From the NCBI GenBank assembly GCA_020059485.1, contig JAGVCA010000055.1, positions 1 to 61,099 on the forward strand: a DNA stretch of 61,099 nucleotides. The letters run 5' to 3'. The notes below the pieces were generated by a model, which worked only from the letters and a program-made list of their open reading frames with translations, made no database searches and was not told where the DNA came from. The position numbers and the translations under genes were made by a program. The stretch is from Anaerolineales bacterium (GTDB lineage Bacteria > Chloroflexota > Anaerolineae > Anaerolineales > UBA11579). Below, in pieces: positions 17,201 through 25,887 of the stretch; positions within the stretch are counted from its first letter, which is position 1; every line of letters starts with the position of its first letter.

Positions 17201-18724
17201 CTAGACCACCCGCCTGCCGATCATGCCGTCGGCCAGGGGCTGCCCGAGCAGGTGGTGGATCGTGGCGGTCACATCCTGGATCGTGATCTCACCGGCAGTG
17301 GCCGCAAGGCCGGGATCTGGCTTTCGGTTGCAGACCAACAGGCCGTTGGGGAGATGGTTGCCGCTGCGGCCGTCAGGGTTCCTGCCCGGGGTCGGCCAGG
17401 CCACTTGGCCGTAGCGGTCAGAGACCACCACCCGGTGCTCGGCAGCGGGATAGTCGCTCCACAGGATGACCAGGTCCGGGAAGCGTTCTTTCCGGGGGCC
17501 GTCCAGTCCGAGTTCCTCCCGATGGAGGATGCGGTCCACGACCGGTTTCCCGCTGTCCCGGTCGCGAAATGAGCACAATCCGTCACTGATCTTGTTGAGC
17601 CATTCCTCATATTCAGCCCCGCTGGCCACAATCCCTTCCCGCTCGCGGCCTTTCAGGTTGACCTGCACGTAACCGTCAAAATCGGAGACCAGGGCAAACA
17701 CGGGCGTTTTGGACCAATCGATCCCGCCCTGCCGCCAGAAGGTGGTCAATTTATCCTGCACCTGGATCGGCAGCTGTCTTTTGACCCAATGGCGGAAGGG
17801 AAGCGGGATCAGGTCCCTGAACCGGGCCAGCATGCCCGGCTGCTGTGAGCCCTTGCGGCTTTCGGTTTCCTTGCGGACGATCGCTGAGACCATCTCCGGC
17901 AGGATCGAGATCCGGCTGGTGCTGGCAGTCATCCCGTGAAAGGAGGACACCAGGATGGCGGTGCCCTCCGGGACTTTGCCCGCGATCCGGCCGACCACAT
18001 CGTCTGCGGCGATATAGACCTCTTTCAGGGCGGCACGCACAGCGGCCTGCTCTTCAGGGCTGATCTCGCCCGCGATCCCGGTCAGGCCCCAGAGCTTATG
18101 GCCGCCCAGATGCAGCGACATTAAAGCCACCAGGAACAGGTCCCAGGTATAGTTGTCCAGCAGGTACTCGACCAGCCGGGCGCTGTGTGCGATCATCGCC
18201 AGCAGCTCATCCCGGATCGCAAGCACGTCTTTTGCTGAATGCAGTCCATAGCGTTCGGAAACCTTCAGATTTGGCCCTAACGCAGCGGTCAGTTCGCGCT
18301 TCAATTCCGGTGGGCAGGTGAAGAATGGTTCCCCAATCTCATGGGTGGCCCAGCCGTGCGCCTCGATGGCGGTTGTACTCTCCGGGCTGTGCATCATCGG
18401 CATGTCCAAAGCGATCACCTGCAGGTCCCGGTCAGGCAGTCTGCGCCAGAATGGTTTCAGGCCAGCATCCTGAATGTTGAAGCGTTCGCTGCGCATCTCG
18501 GCCGGGTTCCAGCCGATGTAGTGATACATGCCATGTGCGCCGGGATTGCGGCCGGTGTAGAAATTGCTCCACGGATGCAGCACCACACCCTGCGGGTGCC
18601 CGACCAGCCGCTGGCAGCCCTGGTCGGCGAGCGCTTTCAGGTTCGGCAGGCTGCCGTCTTCCATCCATTGCTTCAGCAGGGTCGGTTCGGCGGCGTCGAG
18701 GCCGATAAACAGGACTTTACTCAT
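17201..18724 (-). CDS. Alkaline phosphatase-fold hydrolase (type I phosphodiesterase / nucleotide pyrophosphatase family)
   Basis: 507 residues. The N-terminus carries the metal Asp in FIGLDAAEP (D10), and the likely nucleophile is T57 in SNFYTGRNPGAHG. These are hallmarks of the phosphodiesterase/nucleotide pyrophosphatase branch of the superfamily. There is no signal peptide, so it probably acts in the cytoplasm on a phosphodiester or nucleotide-sugar substrate; I cannot specify which. It is the last gene of a leftward operon with three glycosyltransferases, and its start overlaps the preceding gene by eight bases. A role in trimming or transferring polysaccharide or lipid-linked intermediates is inference. 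Confidence 0.75.
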   Translation of the reverse strand: MSKVLFIGLDAAEPTLLKQWMEDGSLPNLKALADQGCQRLVGHPQGVVLHPWSNFYTGRNPGAHGMYHYIGWNPAEMRSERFNIQDAGLKPFWRRLPDRDLQVIALDMPMMHSPESTTAIEAHGWATHEIGEPFFTCPPELKRELTAALGPNLKVSERYGLHSAKDVLAIRDELLAMIAHSARLVEYLLDNYTWDLFLVALMSLHLGGHKLWGLTGIAGEISPEEQAAVRAALKEVYIAADDVVGRIAGKVPEGTAILVSSFHGMTASTSRISILPEMVSAIVRKETESRKGSQQPGMLARFRDLIPLPFRHWVKRQLPIQVQDKLTTFWRQGGIDWSKTPVFALVSDFDGYVQVNLKGREREGIVASGAEYEEWLNKISDGLCSFRDRDSGKPVVDRILHREELGLDGPRKERFPDLVILWSDYPAAEHRVVVSDRYGQVAWPTPGRNPDGRSGNHLPNGLLVCNRKPDPGLAATAGEITIQDVTATIHHLLGQPLADGMIGRRVV

Positions 18725-19646
18725 CTATTTGCTCCTCAGAGTTGCTTTCATTCAGCCGGCAGCCGGCCTGAAAGCCGGCGGCGTACCAACCCAGGCCAAG
18801 CAGCAGCAGCGGTGCCAGGGCCAGATGGCGCAGCGCCCTGGCACGATTGTACTTCCAGCGCTGCATAAGAATATAGCGATACCGCCAGACTGCCACGACC
18901 GGGATCATCCACCTGTGTCTTCCCAGCCGCTGCTGCCGGGCCGTCAGGTGCAGGCCGAGTTCACCCCGGCTGAGTCCGTGCGCATAATGGTGCTGCAGGT
19001 AACTGGCCAGGGATGTGCGGCCGAGGTGTTTGACCTTCATCTTGGGCCAGAAATAGATTCCATCCGGATGGATCTGGTTGAAGCGCATGGTCAGCAGCAC
19101 GTCATCGCCGCTGTTGCGCGGGGAAAACCCGCCTGCCTCCTCGTAATCCTGCTTCCAGACCACCAGGTTGCAGCCGGGGACATGCCGGATCGGACCGGCC
19201 GGCCGGCCGGTCTGCACGTCGGAGAACTGCAGAATGTTGTCACACACCGAGATCAGGCTGTGCGGCAGTCCGTCCAGGACCGGCCCGCCCGCCATCCGGT
19301 GGCCGGCTTCCAGGCAGCGGAAAGCATTTTCGACCCAGTCCGGTTCCGGGCGGCAGTCGGCATCCGTGAAAGCCAGCCGCCTGCCGGCGGCGGCCTGCGC
19401 CCCGAGATGTTTGGCCGCGCCGCAGTACAGCCGGTCTGCCGCCGAGAGCACCCGCACCTGCGGGAACCAGGCGCAGACCGCCCGGACAGCCGCGGCATTG
19501 CCGCTGTCCACCACGATCACCTCGTAGGATACAGTGGTCTGCTGCCGGCTGAGGGCTTCCAGGCAGCCGGGCAGTTCCTCGGCATGCTGGTAGCACGGCA
19601 CGATCACTGAGAGGTCGATGCCCGGCCGGGGCAGGTTGGCGGTCAT
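18717..19646 (-). CDS. Family 2 glycosyltransferase
   Basis: 309 residues starting MTANLPRPGIDLSVIVPCYQ at 19646. GT-A landmarks are present: the nucleotide-binding opening VIVPCYQHAEE, the VVDSGN segment, and a metal-binding FTDADCRPEPDW. A C-terminal hydrophobic stretch (ALAPLLLLGLGWYAAGF) suggests membrane attachment. It would transfer a sugar to a growing glycan. It overlaps the upstream glycosyltransferase by four bases and the hydrolase downstream by eight. The longer frame extending to 19883 lies inside the preceding gene and is not used. Confidence 0.85.
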   Translation of the reverse strand: MTANLPRPGIDLSVIVPCYQHAEELPGCLEALSRQQTTVSYEVIVVDSGNAAAVRAVCAWFPQVRVLSAADRLYCGAAKHLGAQAAAGRRLAFTDADCRPEPDWVENAFRCLEAGHRMAGGPVLDGLPHSLISVCDNILQFSDVQTGRPAGPIRHVPGCNLVVWKQDYEEAGGFSPRNSGDDVLLTMRFNQIHPDGIYFWPKMKVKHLGRTSLASYLQHHYAHGLSRGELGLHLTARQQRLGRHRWMIPVVAVWRYRYILMQRWKYNRARALRHLALAPLLLLGLGWYAAGFQAGCRLNESNSEEQIDE

Positions 19647-20731
19647 CGGGAGCCTTTCTCTGGCAGCAGCGGGGAGACCAGCCGGAAGTTGAGCTCCAGC
19701 AAGGCCCCCAGCAGCCGGGAAGCCTGTCGGGCCAGGCGGGAGGTCAGAAATCCCTGGGCAAAGGGCAGCGGACCGCCCTGCAGGATGGCCCGGTCCCCCA
19801 CGGTCCGGTGCCGCTGGATGAAACCGCGCTGCACCTTGATCTGGGCTCGAACCTCCCACAGCGAACGGACCGCCCGGCGCCATTCCGGCAGCCAGCCGCG
19901 CAGCACAGCCTGCAGGAGCGTGCCAGCTTCAAACAGGGTCATGGACGGCAGCAGGAGCACCAGCGTGCGGACCTGGTAGACCAGCAGGATCGTGAGCCAG
20001 CGGTTGCGGATCGTATGAAATGCCCGCGTCCGCGGATAGTGTCCTTCGCCCCGGAAAGACAGCCCCACGGTTCCTGCCCCGCGCCGATGGAGCACCTCGG
20101 CCGCCGGTTGGCACATGATCTTTTGCCCCAGCACCCGCACCCGCAGGCTGAACTCATGGTCCTCAAAGTACATGAAGTACAGCTCGTTGAAAAGCCCGGC
20201 TTTGCGGATCGAGCCCAAATCGAGCAGCAGGCAGGCGCCCAGCGCGCCACCAACTGTTTCGGGTTCTGCCCGCAGACCGGCCGCAGGCAGAAAGGCGTTC
20301 CGCAGGCACATCATGCCGATGAAATGGGCATCGGTGCCGTCGCACTGGCAGATCGTTGGGTCTTCATGCAGCACGATCCGCGGGCATACGACGCTGGCCC
20401 CTGACGCTGCCAGAGTGTGCTGAAGGATCCCGATGGTGTCCTTCCGCACAAAAATATCGTCATCCAGCACCAGGGCCAGGTCTGACTCAACCAGCGCCAG
20501 GCCGGCGTTCCTGGAGGCCGCTGCCCCCAGGTTGGCACCCAGCTGCACGACCTTGACTGCTGGAAAAGCGCGCCCGGCCGCCTCTGGAGAGCCATCGGTT
20601 GACCCGTTGTCCACCATGATGATCTCTTCGAGCGGGTACTCCTGGCTGGTGAGCGCCGCCAGGCAGTCCAGGATGTCCTGCCCGCCGTTGTAATTGATCA
20701 CCACCGCGCTGATCGTCGGCCGCGCAGTCAT
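19643..20731 (-). CDS. Family 2 glycosyltransferase, rhamnosyltransferase-like
   Basis: 362 residues. The opening AVVINYNGGQDILDCLAAL, the VDNGSTDGS loop, a LVLDDDIF metal site and an FNELYFMYFEDHEFSLR acceptor-side motif are typical of GT2 enzymes annotated as rhamnosyl- or N-acetylglucosaminyltransferases. Hydrophobic segments near residues 240-275 may anchor it to the membrane. It overlaps both neighbours by four bases, so all four leftward genes are probably translated together. The sugar donor is not evident. Confidence 0.85.
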   Translation of the reverse strand: MTARPTISAVVINYNGGQDILDCLAALTSQEYPLEEIIMVDNGSTDGSPEAAGRAFPAVKVVQLGANLGAAASRNAGLALVESDLALVLDDDIFVRKDTIGILQHTLAASGASVVCPRIVLHEDPTICQCDGTDAHFIGMMCLRNAFLPAAGLRAEPETVGGALGACLLLDLGSIRKAGLFNELYFMYFEDHEFSLRVRVLGQKIMCQPAAEVLHRRGAGTVGLSFRGEGHYPRTRAFHTIRNRWLTILLVYQVRTLVLLLPSMTLFEAGTLLQAVLRGWLPEWRRAVRSLWEVRAQIKVQRGFIQRHRTVGDRAILQGGPLPFAQGFLTSRLARQASRLLGALLELNFRLVSPLLPEKGSR

Positions 20732-21912
20732 GTCCGGCCTTTCTCGGTCAGCAGCTGGTGATACAGCTCGGTCAGCAGCCTGGCATTCACCGACCAGACA
20801 TGGTGCTCCGCCACATAGGCGCGGGCATTCTCGCCGAGGGATTGCTTCAGCGCCGGGTTTGCGATCAGCTCGAGTACGCTCAGTGCGAAGGCCTCCGGCG
20901 TTTCTTCAGCGGTCAGCAGGGCGGTGGTCTGGTCCTCAAGCCCGTGGGCGCTGCCGCGGAAGGACACGATCGGCTTGCCGGCAGCCATGTAGTTCAGCAG
21001 TTTGAGCGGATGTCCGGCGCCGTCGAGGCGCGGGTTCAGCAGGATATCGGCCTCCGCCAGTCTGCCGGGAAGGTCTTCAAAGGAGGTGGGCTGCAGGCAA
21101 ACTGCCCCGGCGGCCGGGAATCCCGCCAGCAGCGGCTGCAACCGGGCGGGGTCATCCTCGGTATACAGCACCAGGCGGGTTTCCGGGGCCTGTGCTGCGA
21201 TCAGCGCGAAGGCCTGCAGCAGCACATCGATGCGCTGGTATGGGGAGAAGTTGCCGGCATATGCCAGGATGATCTCCCCGGGCTGCCGAGCTTGCGGGTC
21301 TGGCGGCAGCGCCAGAAAGCGCTCCAGCTCGACCCCGTTGGGCAGCACCGAGGTGCGGGACTCAGGCAGGCTGTACTGGGAAATCAGGGCATCCCGGATG
21401 GCGGGGGAGACGCACACAATATGGTCGGCCAACCTGGGCAGCCAGCTGTCCAGCCTCCGGGCGATCGACCGGGTCAGGCGCTTCGGTACCGGCAGGCGGT
21501 AGTGGTGCAGTTCGGTGGCCAGCAGGGTGTGGGCATCAAAGACCACCGGGCTGCGGGTGGCCAGACGGGCAGGCAGGGCGGCCAGCAGGCCTTCATAGTG
21601 ATGGGCGTGCAGCAGATCAAAGCCGACGCGGCGGTGGACCGCGAGCACTTTGGCAGCCAGCACCGGATCGACTACCGCCAGCTTGAGGAAGGAGGGTCCG
21701 GGATCCCTTTTGTGATAGAACGGGATCGCCGGGATGCGGTGAACCTCGAATGCATCCGGGATGTACCTCTCACCGAGGTGATAGGTGATCACATGGACCT
21801 CATGGCCGTGATCGGCCAGGGCTTCCGCCATGCGGAAGATCCTGACTGGGGTGCCGCGCGGGTAGGGGAAAGGACAGGCGGCGATCAACCCGATCTTGAG
21901 AGGCGTGTGCAT
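20728..21912 (-). CDS. Family 4 (GT-B) glycosyltransferase
   Basis: 394 residues from the ATG at 21912 (a TTG seven codons upstream is also in frame; neither has a clear ribosome site). GT-B features are the N-terminal glycine loop region CPFPYPRGTPVRIFRMAEAL, the linker NGVELERF, and the C-terminal donor site with LAEADILLNPRLDGAGHPLK and NYMAAGKPIV. It transfers a nucleotide sugar onto a lipid- or glycan-acceptor at the cytoplasmic membrane face. It is the first gene of the leftward operon and is divergent from the membrane protein at 21969; both promoters must share the 56 bp between them. Confidence 0.85.
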   Translation of the reverse strand: MHTPLKIGLIAACPFPYPRGTPVRIFRMAEALADHGHEVHVITYHLGERYIPDAFEVHRIPAIPFYHKRDPGPSFLKLAVVDPVLAAKVLAVHRRVGFDLLHAHHYEGLLAALPARLATRSPVVFDAHTLLATELHHYRLPVPKRLTRSIARRLDSWLPRLADHIVCVSPAIRDALISQYSLPESRTSVLPNGVELERFLALPPDPQARQPGEIILAYAGNFSPYQRIDVLLQAFALIAAQAPETRLVLYTEDDPARLQPLLAGFPAAGAVCLQPTSFEDLPGRLAEADILLNPRLDGAGHPLKLLNYMAAGKPIVSFRGSAHGLEDQTTALLTAEETPEAFALSVLELIANPALKQSLGENARAYVAEHHVWSVNARLLTELYHQLLTEKGRT

Positions 21913-21968
21913 CAAGGAGGAAGTATAATTCAAAATCTCGCTATCTTGAAAGTCGAAAGGTCGCTTGC

Positions 21969-24002
21969 ATGTATTGGTTCCGATCAGGCAGTTGGTTCAA
22001 CTTGTTGCCGTGGACGGCGGTCATGATCCTGGTTTTCTGGGGCGGGTGGCTGCTGGTCTACCATGTCTTTGGAAAGCGCCGTCCCCTGGATGCCTTTTTG
22101 GGTTTCGGGCTCGGGCTGGTGCTCTACCTCTGGTCGGTCAATCTGGTCGGCCGCTGGCTCGATCCCGTCACGGCCTTTGTCGGCTGCGGCCTGCTGGTCC
22201 TCTTGGCCGGGCTGCTGGCCGCCCGGGGGGATCTGCGGCTGCCGTACCGGGAGGCCTTACGGGCCGGCTGGCCGCTGCTGCTCCTGGGCCTGGTGATGTT
22301 CTGGATGTTCCTGCGGGTGAGCAAGGGGCTCGGCCTGTTCGACGAGTACAAGAACCTGGCGCTGGTATCCGTGATCGCCAACGGAGAGCTGCCGGTGCGC
22401 GATGTCGCCGGCCAGGACAACCCGCTGCGCTATCACTACGGCTTTCACCTCCTGGGTGCTAGCCTGATGCGCCTGGGGGGGATGATGCCGTGGAGCGCAT
22501 TTGACTTCGCCAAGGCCCTGGTCTGGGGGTATGCCGCCGTGCTGTCATGGCTCCTCGGCCGGCGGATCTTCGAGCGCTCCTGGGGCGGCGCGGCCGGCTT
22601 GCTGACCATCCTGTTCTCGAGCGGGACGCGCTACCTGCTGCTGCTGCTGCCGTCCGATCTGCTGATCCAGGCCGACAAGCTGATCGACCTGGCCGGGGCG
22701 ACCGCGCAGAGCGCCGGGTCGTTCTTTGAGGCCATGACCGGCACCTACCTGATCGATGCCGGCCCGCCGATCCCGTATCCGCTAGCCTATCAGAGCGGCA
22801 TCCGGGTCCCGCTGGTGTTGGGCCACGGCGGGGACAGATTGCTGGCCGGGGCCCTTCTGCTTCTCTTTGTGCTCTTCTATATAAAGGACGGAATTCCGCG
22901 TAAGCCGGCGGCGATCGGGGTCCTGGCGCTCTTTCTGTCCTTCTGGGCCCTGACCGCAGAAGCGGCCTATGCCGTTCTCGGGCTCGGGATCGGCCTGTCC
23001 CTGGCGACGGCCGTGATCCGCGCTCGCGGTTTCAGGCAGCTGGATCCGGCCCTGACCGCCCTGGCCCTGGCCGGCCTGCTGTCCCTGCCGATCGCCTTTC
23101 TGCAGGGCGGGACGCTGAGTGCGATGGTGCTCAAGCAGGCGGCCGAACTGCAGATCGCCGATACCCTGCAGGCCGGCAGCAGCTTCTCGAGCTTTTCGCT
23201 GCGCTGGCCCCCGGCCCTGGTCTCGGCCCATCTCGGGGAGATCCCGCTATCCTCGCTGCTGGGCTGGCTGATCGCGGTCCTGGAGGCCGGCGTGATTGTG
23301 ATCCTGCTGGTCCCGGTATCGATCTGGGCAGCCAGGCAGGCTGGCCGCGGTGAGTTCCACAGTGGCCTCTTGCTGGGGGCGGTGTGGGTCGGGCTGCTGT
23401 TTCCGGTCTTCTTCCGCTGGGAGGTCGATCGGGATATCGCCCGGATCACCTCGTTTGGCCTGGAGGTCCTCTCGATCCTGGTGCTGCTCTATTGGGGCGC
23501 ACTTTTGCGGCGGGGCGGCGGGTGGGAAAAATGGGGCGCAGCGCTGGCGGCTGGCCTGACCGCGCTCTCTATTTACGGCGGGCTGATGCTCAACGGGGTC
23601 CAGCTGACCGCCGCGCAGCAGACCGTGCTGGCGCATCGCTACGATCCCCATGACGGGGAGGTGCTTTCGCAGGTGTGGGGAACACTGCCGGCGGACAGCA
23701 AAGCCTTCGGCCTGATCGGGAAAATGAGCATCCTGACCGGCCACCTGTCCGGCGGGATCTATAACCCGCCCTACGGGCAGGAACGGGAGATCTGGGATGG
23801 GCTGATTGCGGCACCGACCCTGGAGGGCCTGGTGGCGGGAGGCTATGAGTTTGTCTACGCCGATCAGGCCTGGTTCAGGCAGATCCCGGAATCCTCGCAG
23901 GATTTGTTTGACGCCGAGTGCGTGCGGCTGGCGGCTGGCGCGGAGAACGAAATCGGCTCGAAATTCACCCGGATCTATGATCTGCGCGCCTGCTTCCCCT
24001 GA
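21969..24002 (+). CDS. Polytopic membrane protein, GT-C glycosyltransferase-like
   Basis: 677 residues with about twelve predicted membrane spans across its length. An early extracytoplasmic loop contains LFDEYKNLALV and GQDNPLRYHYGFHL, acidic and aromatic features like those in GT-C enzymes that use lipid-linked sugars. The last 130 or so residues form a soluble domain (TLPADSKAFGLIGKM onward). I do not recognise an exact family. Its neighbours (glycosyltransferases and a flippase) support a role in envelope polysaccharide or lipid glycosylation. The start at 21969 is the only ATG near the hydrophobic N-terminus. Confidence 0.6.
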   Translation: MYWFRSGSWFNLLPWTAVMILVFWGGWLLVYHVFGKRRPLDAFLGFGLGLVLYLWSVNLVGRWLDPVTAFVGCGLLVLLAGLLAARGDLRLPYREALRAGWPLLLLGLVMFWMFLRVSKGLGLFDEYKNLALVSVIANGELPVRDVAGQDNPLRYHYGFHLLGASLMRLGGMMPWSAFDFAKALVWGYAAVLSWLLGRRIFERSWGGAAGLLTILFSSGTRYLLLLLPSDLLIQADKLIDLAGATAQSAGSFFEAMTGTYLIDAGPPIPYPLAYQSGIRVPLVLGHGGDRLLAGALLLLFVLFYIKDGIPRKPAAIGVLALFLSFWALTAEAAYAVLGLGIGLSLATAVIRARGFRQLDPALTALALAGLLSLPIAFLQGGTLSAMVLKQAAELQIADTLQAGSSFSSFSLRWPPALVSAHLGEIPLSSLLGWLIAVLEAGVIVILLVPVSIWAARQAGRGEFHSGLLLGAVWVGLLFPVFFRWEVDRDIARITSFGLEVLSILVLLYWGALLRRGGGWEKWGAALAAGLTALSIYGGLMLNGVQLTAAQQTVLAHRYDPHDGEVLSQVWGTLPADSKAFGLIGKMSILTGHLSGGIYNPPYGQEREIWDGLIAAPTLEGLVAGGYEFVYADQAWFRQIPESSQDLFDAECVRLAAGAENEIGSKFTRIYDLRACFP

Positions 24003-24026
24003 TCGCTGCCCTGAAAGGCTGATCCC

Positions 24027-25496
24027 GTGTTCGAATTGATCAAGGCCTACGGGTTTGTCGGTCTGCAGCAGTTCTTTATCCTGCTGTTCAGCCTGGCGCG
24101 CACCAAGGTGATCTCCACCCAGTTGGGCCCTGAAGGCCTGGGGGTGTTCGCACAGGCCAACACGTTCATGTTCCTGGTGTTCCAATTGGCGACCTTCGGC
24201 ACCAGCATTGCGCTCAATACCCTGCTGGCCGAGTTCGCCAGCCGGGGGGAGAAACAAAAGGCCCCGGCCCTGATCTCCCAGGTCTGGGGGCTGAACACGA
24301 TCTTCGGGCTTGTCATTCTGGGCGGCTGCCTGGCCTTTTCTGAGCCGCTCTCGATGTGGGCGTTTGGCTCGGCCCGGTACGCCGGATACCTGGTGATCGC
24401 GGGGCTGGCGGGATTCGTCTTTATCCAGGTGCGGCTGCTGGTCAACACCCTGCGCGGGCTGCTGGAATGGCGTTCGAACGCGGTGGTCGCCAGCGTCGGG
24501 CTGGTGATCGGGATCGGGCTGGTCGTTTTCCTCGTGCTCACATCAGGACTGAATGGCGCGGTCTGGTCCCTGGTCGCCCTGCAGGCGGTCAACCTCGGCC
24601 TGCTGCTGGTCGTGTTCTTCGGCCGGATCCAGGGCCGGCACGGAATCTCGTTCAAAGGCGTGCGCGTCAGCACCAGCCTGCTGCCGGCGGCCTTCCGGAT
24701 CGCACGCCCGGTGATGGTGATCCTGATCCTCGAGCCGCTGACCGATTTCCTGGTCCGGGCCGAGATCATCCGCTCGCTGGGGGTCGACCTGAACGGGCAG
24801 TACCAGGTGCTGGCCGGAATTTCGCTGGCCTACATGAACGTGATCAAGGAGGCCCGCCTGGCCTACACGCTTCCCAAGGCCTCGTCGCTGCTCGAAGACC
24901 CGCAGCAGCTGGTCAAGATGCAGAACGACAACATCCGCCTGGGGCTGTACCTGGTCGTTCCGATCACGATCGGATTGCTGACTGTGCGGGAACTGGCGAT
25001 CACCTTGCTGTACAGCCCGGCCTTTTTATCCGTAGCCGGGCTGCTGGTCTGGCAGTTGGTTGGCGATATCTTTTCCGTCATTCGCTACAACCTGAACTTC
25101 GTGCTGATCCCGCTCAAGCGGTATGGGTTCTATCTGGCCGAAGGGGCGATCTATTTCCTCGGCTGGCTGGGGCTGTCGGTGCTGTTTGTCGGACGGTATG
25201 GGTTGATCGCGGTGCTGTATGCCCATATCGGCATCTCGTTCTTTCTGGTGCTGCTCGGCCTGTGGTATCACCGCAAGGTGTCCGGTTTCCGCCTCATCCG
25301 GCAGACGAAGCAGGCGCTGCTGGTGCTTGGCGTCCTGGGGGCGTTTGGGCTGGCGGCGGCCGTGTTGGTTCCGCCCGGCGTGCCGCGCTACCTGCTCGCA
25401 GGCCTGGCACTTCTCGGGATCGGGATCGACCTGTACCGGCAGGGGGTGGCGGGTCTTTTGCTCCAGAAGATCCGGAGGGCGGATCGCCGCGGTTGA
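24027..25496 (+). CDS. Wzx-like polysaccharide flippase
   Basis: 489 residues, hydrophobic throughout, with an arrangement of about twelve to fourteen helices. The N-terminus GFVGLQQFFILLFSLARTKVI and the LGPEGLGVFAQANTF segment are characteristic of O-antigen and polysaccharide translocases of the MOP superfamily. It would flip lipid-linked glycan units across the membrane. The start is a GTG at 24027 after AAAGG. It lies 24 bases downstream of the GT-C-like gene, so the two are probably cotranscribed. Confidence 0.85.
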   Translation: MFELIKAYGFVGLQQFFILLFSLARTKVISTQLGPEGLGVFAQANTFMFLVFQLATFGTSIALNTLLAEFASRGEKQKAPALISQVWGLNTIFGLVILGGCLAFSEPLSMWAFGSARYAGYLVIAGLAGFVFIQVRLLVNTLRGLLEWRSNAVVASVGLVIGIGLVVFLVLTSGLNGAVWSLVALQAVNLGLLLVVFFGRIQGRHGISFKGVRVSTSLLPAAFRIARPVMVILILEPLTDFLVRAEIIRSLGVDLNGQYQVLAGISLAYMNVIKEARLAYTLPKASSLLEDPQQLVKMQNDNIRLGLYLVVPITIGLLTVRELAITLLYSPAFLSVAGLLVWQLVGDIFSVIRYNLNFVLIPLKRYGFYLAEGAIYFLGWLGLSVLFVGRYGLIAVLYAHIGISFFLVLLGLWYHRKVSGFRLIRQTKQALLVLGVLGAFGLAAAVLVPPGVPRYLLAGLALLGIGIDLYRQGVAGLLLQKIRRADRRG

Positions 25497-25567
25497 GCCC
25501 TGGCGCTCCTGCGGTCCGGAAAGCTGCCGCGACAGCTTCAAGAACCGCGGTCACAGTCTGGGGTCGG

Positions 25568-25601
25568 GCACAGCACACAAATATCATTTTGTGTGCTGTG
25601 C
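25568..25601. repeat. Perfect 14-bp inverted repeat with 6-base loop
   Basis: GCACAGCACACAAA (25568-25581) and TTTGTGTGCTGTGC (25588-25601) pair perfectly around the loop TATCAT. No T tract follows on either strand, so a simple terminator is unlikely. It lies in the 391-bp gap between the flippase and the next gene. It could be a regulatory hairpin, a bidirectional stop or an operator. The rest of 25497-25887 shows no gene. Confidence 0.7.
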
Positions 25602-25887
25602 AATGTGACATCCGCTCCAAGCTTCAGCCGGGAGGATCGGGCCCACCGCTGCGGGCAACGATCCTGCGCTTCAACTCTGAAGCAGGTGGGTTTTCCGGGG
25701 CTTTTCGTGATATCATCACCGAAATATTCCCCCAGGGGATCGAGGGTGTTGTAGTTCACCCGGTGAGGAGCATGCGCTCACAAACGGAATGCAAGTCTCT
25801 TTTTCCGGAACTATTCGGTGTGTTCAAAAAAAGAAGGATACAGCCCTTTTTGCGGGCGAGAGGCATTGGCTGGTTGAGGAGGTGGTC

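Noticed and set aside
20758-22026. 422-residue + ORF over the GT4 gene
   Set aside because: Antisense shadow of a glycosyltransferase with intact GT-B motifs.
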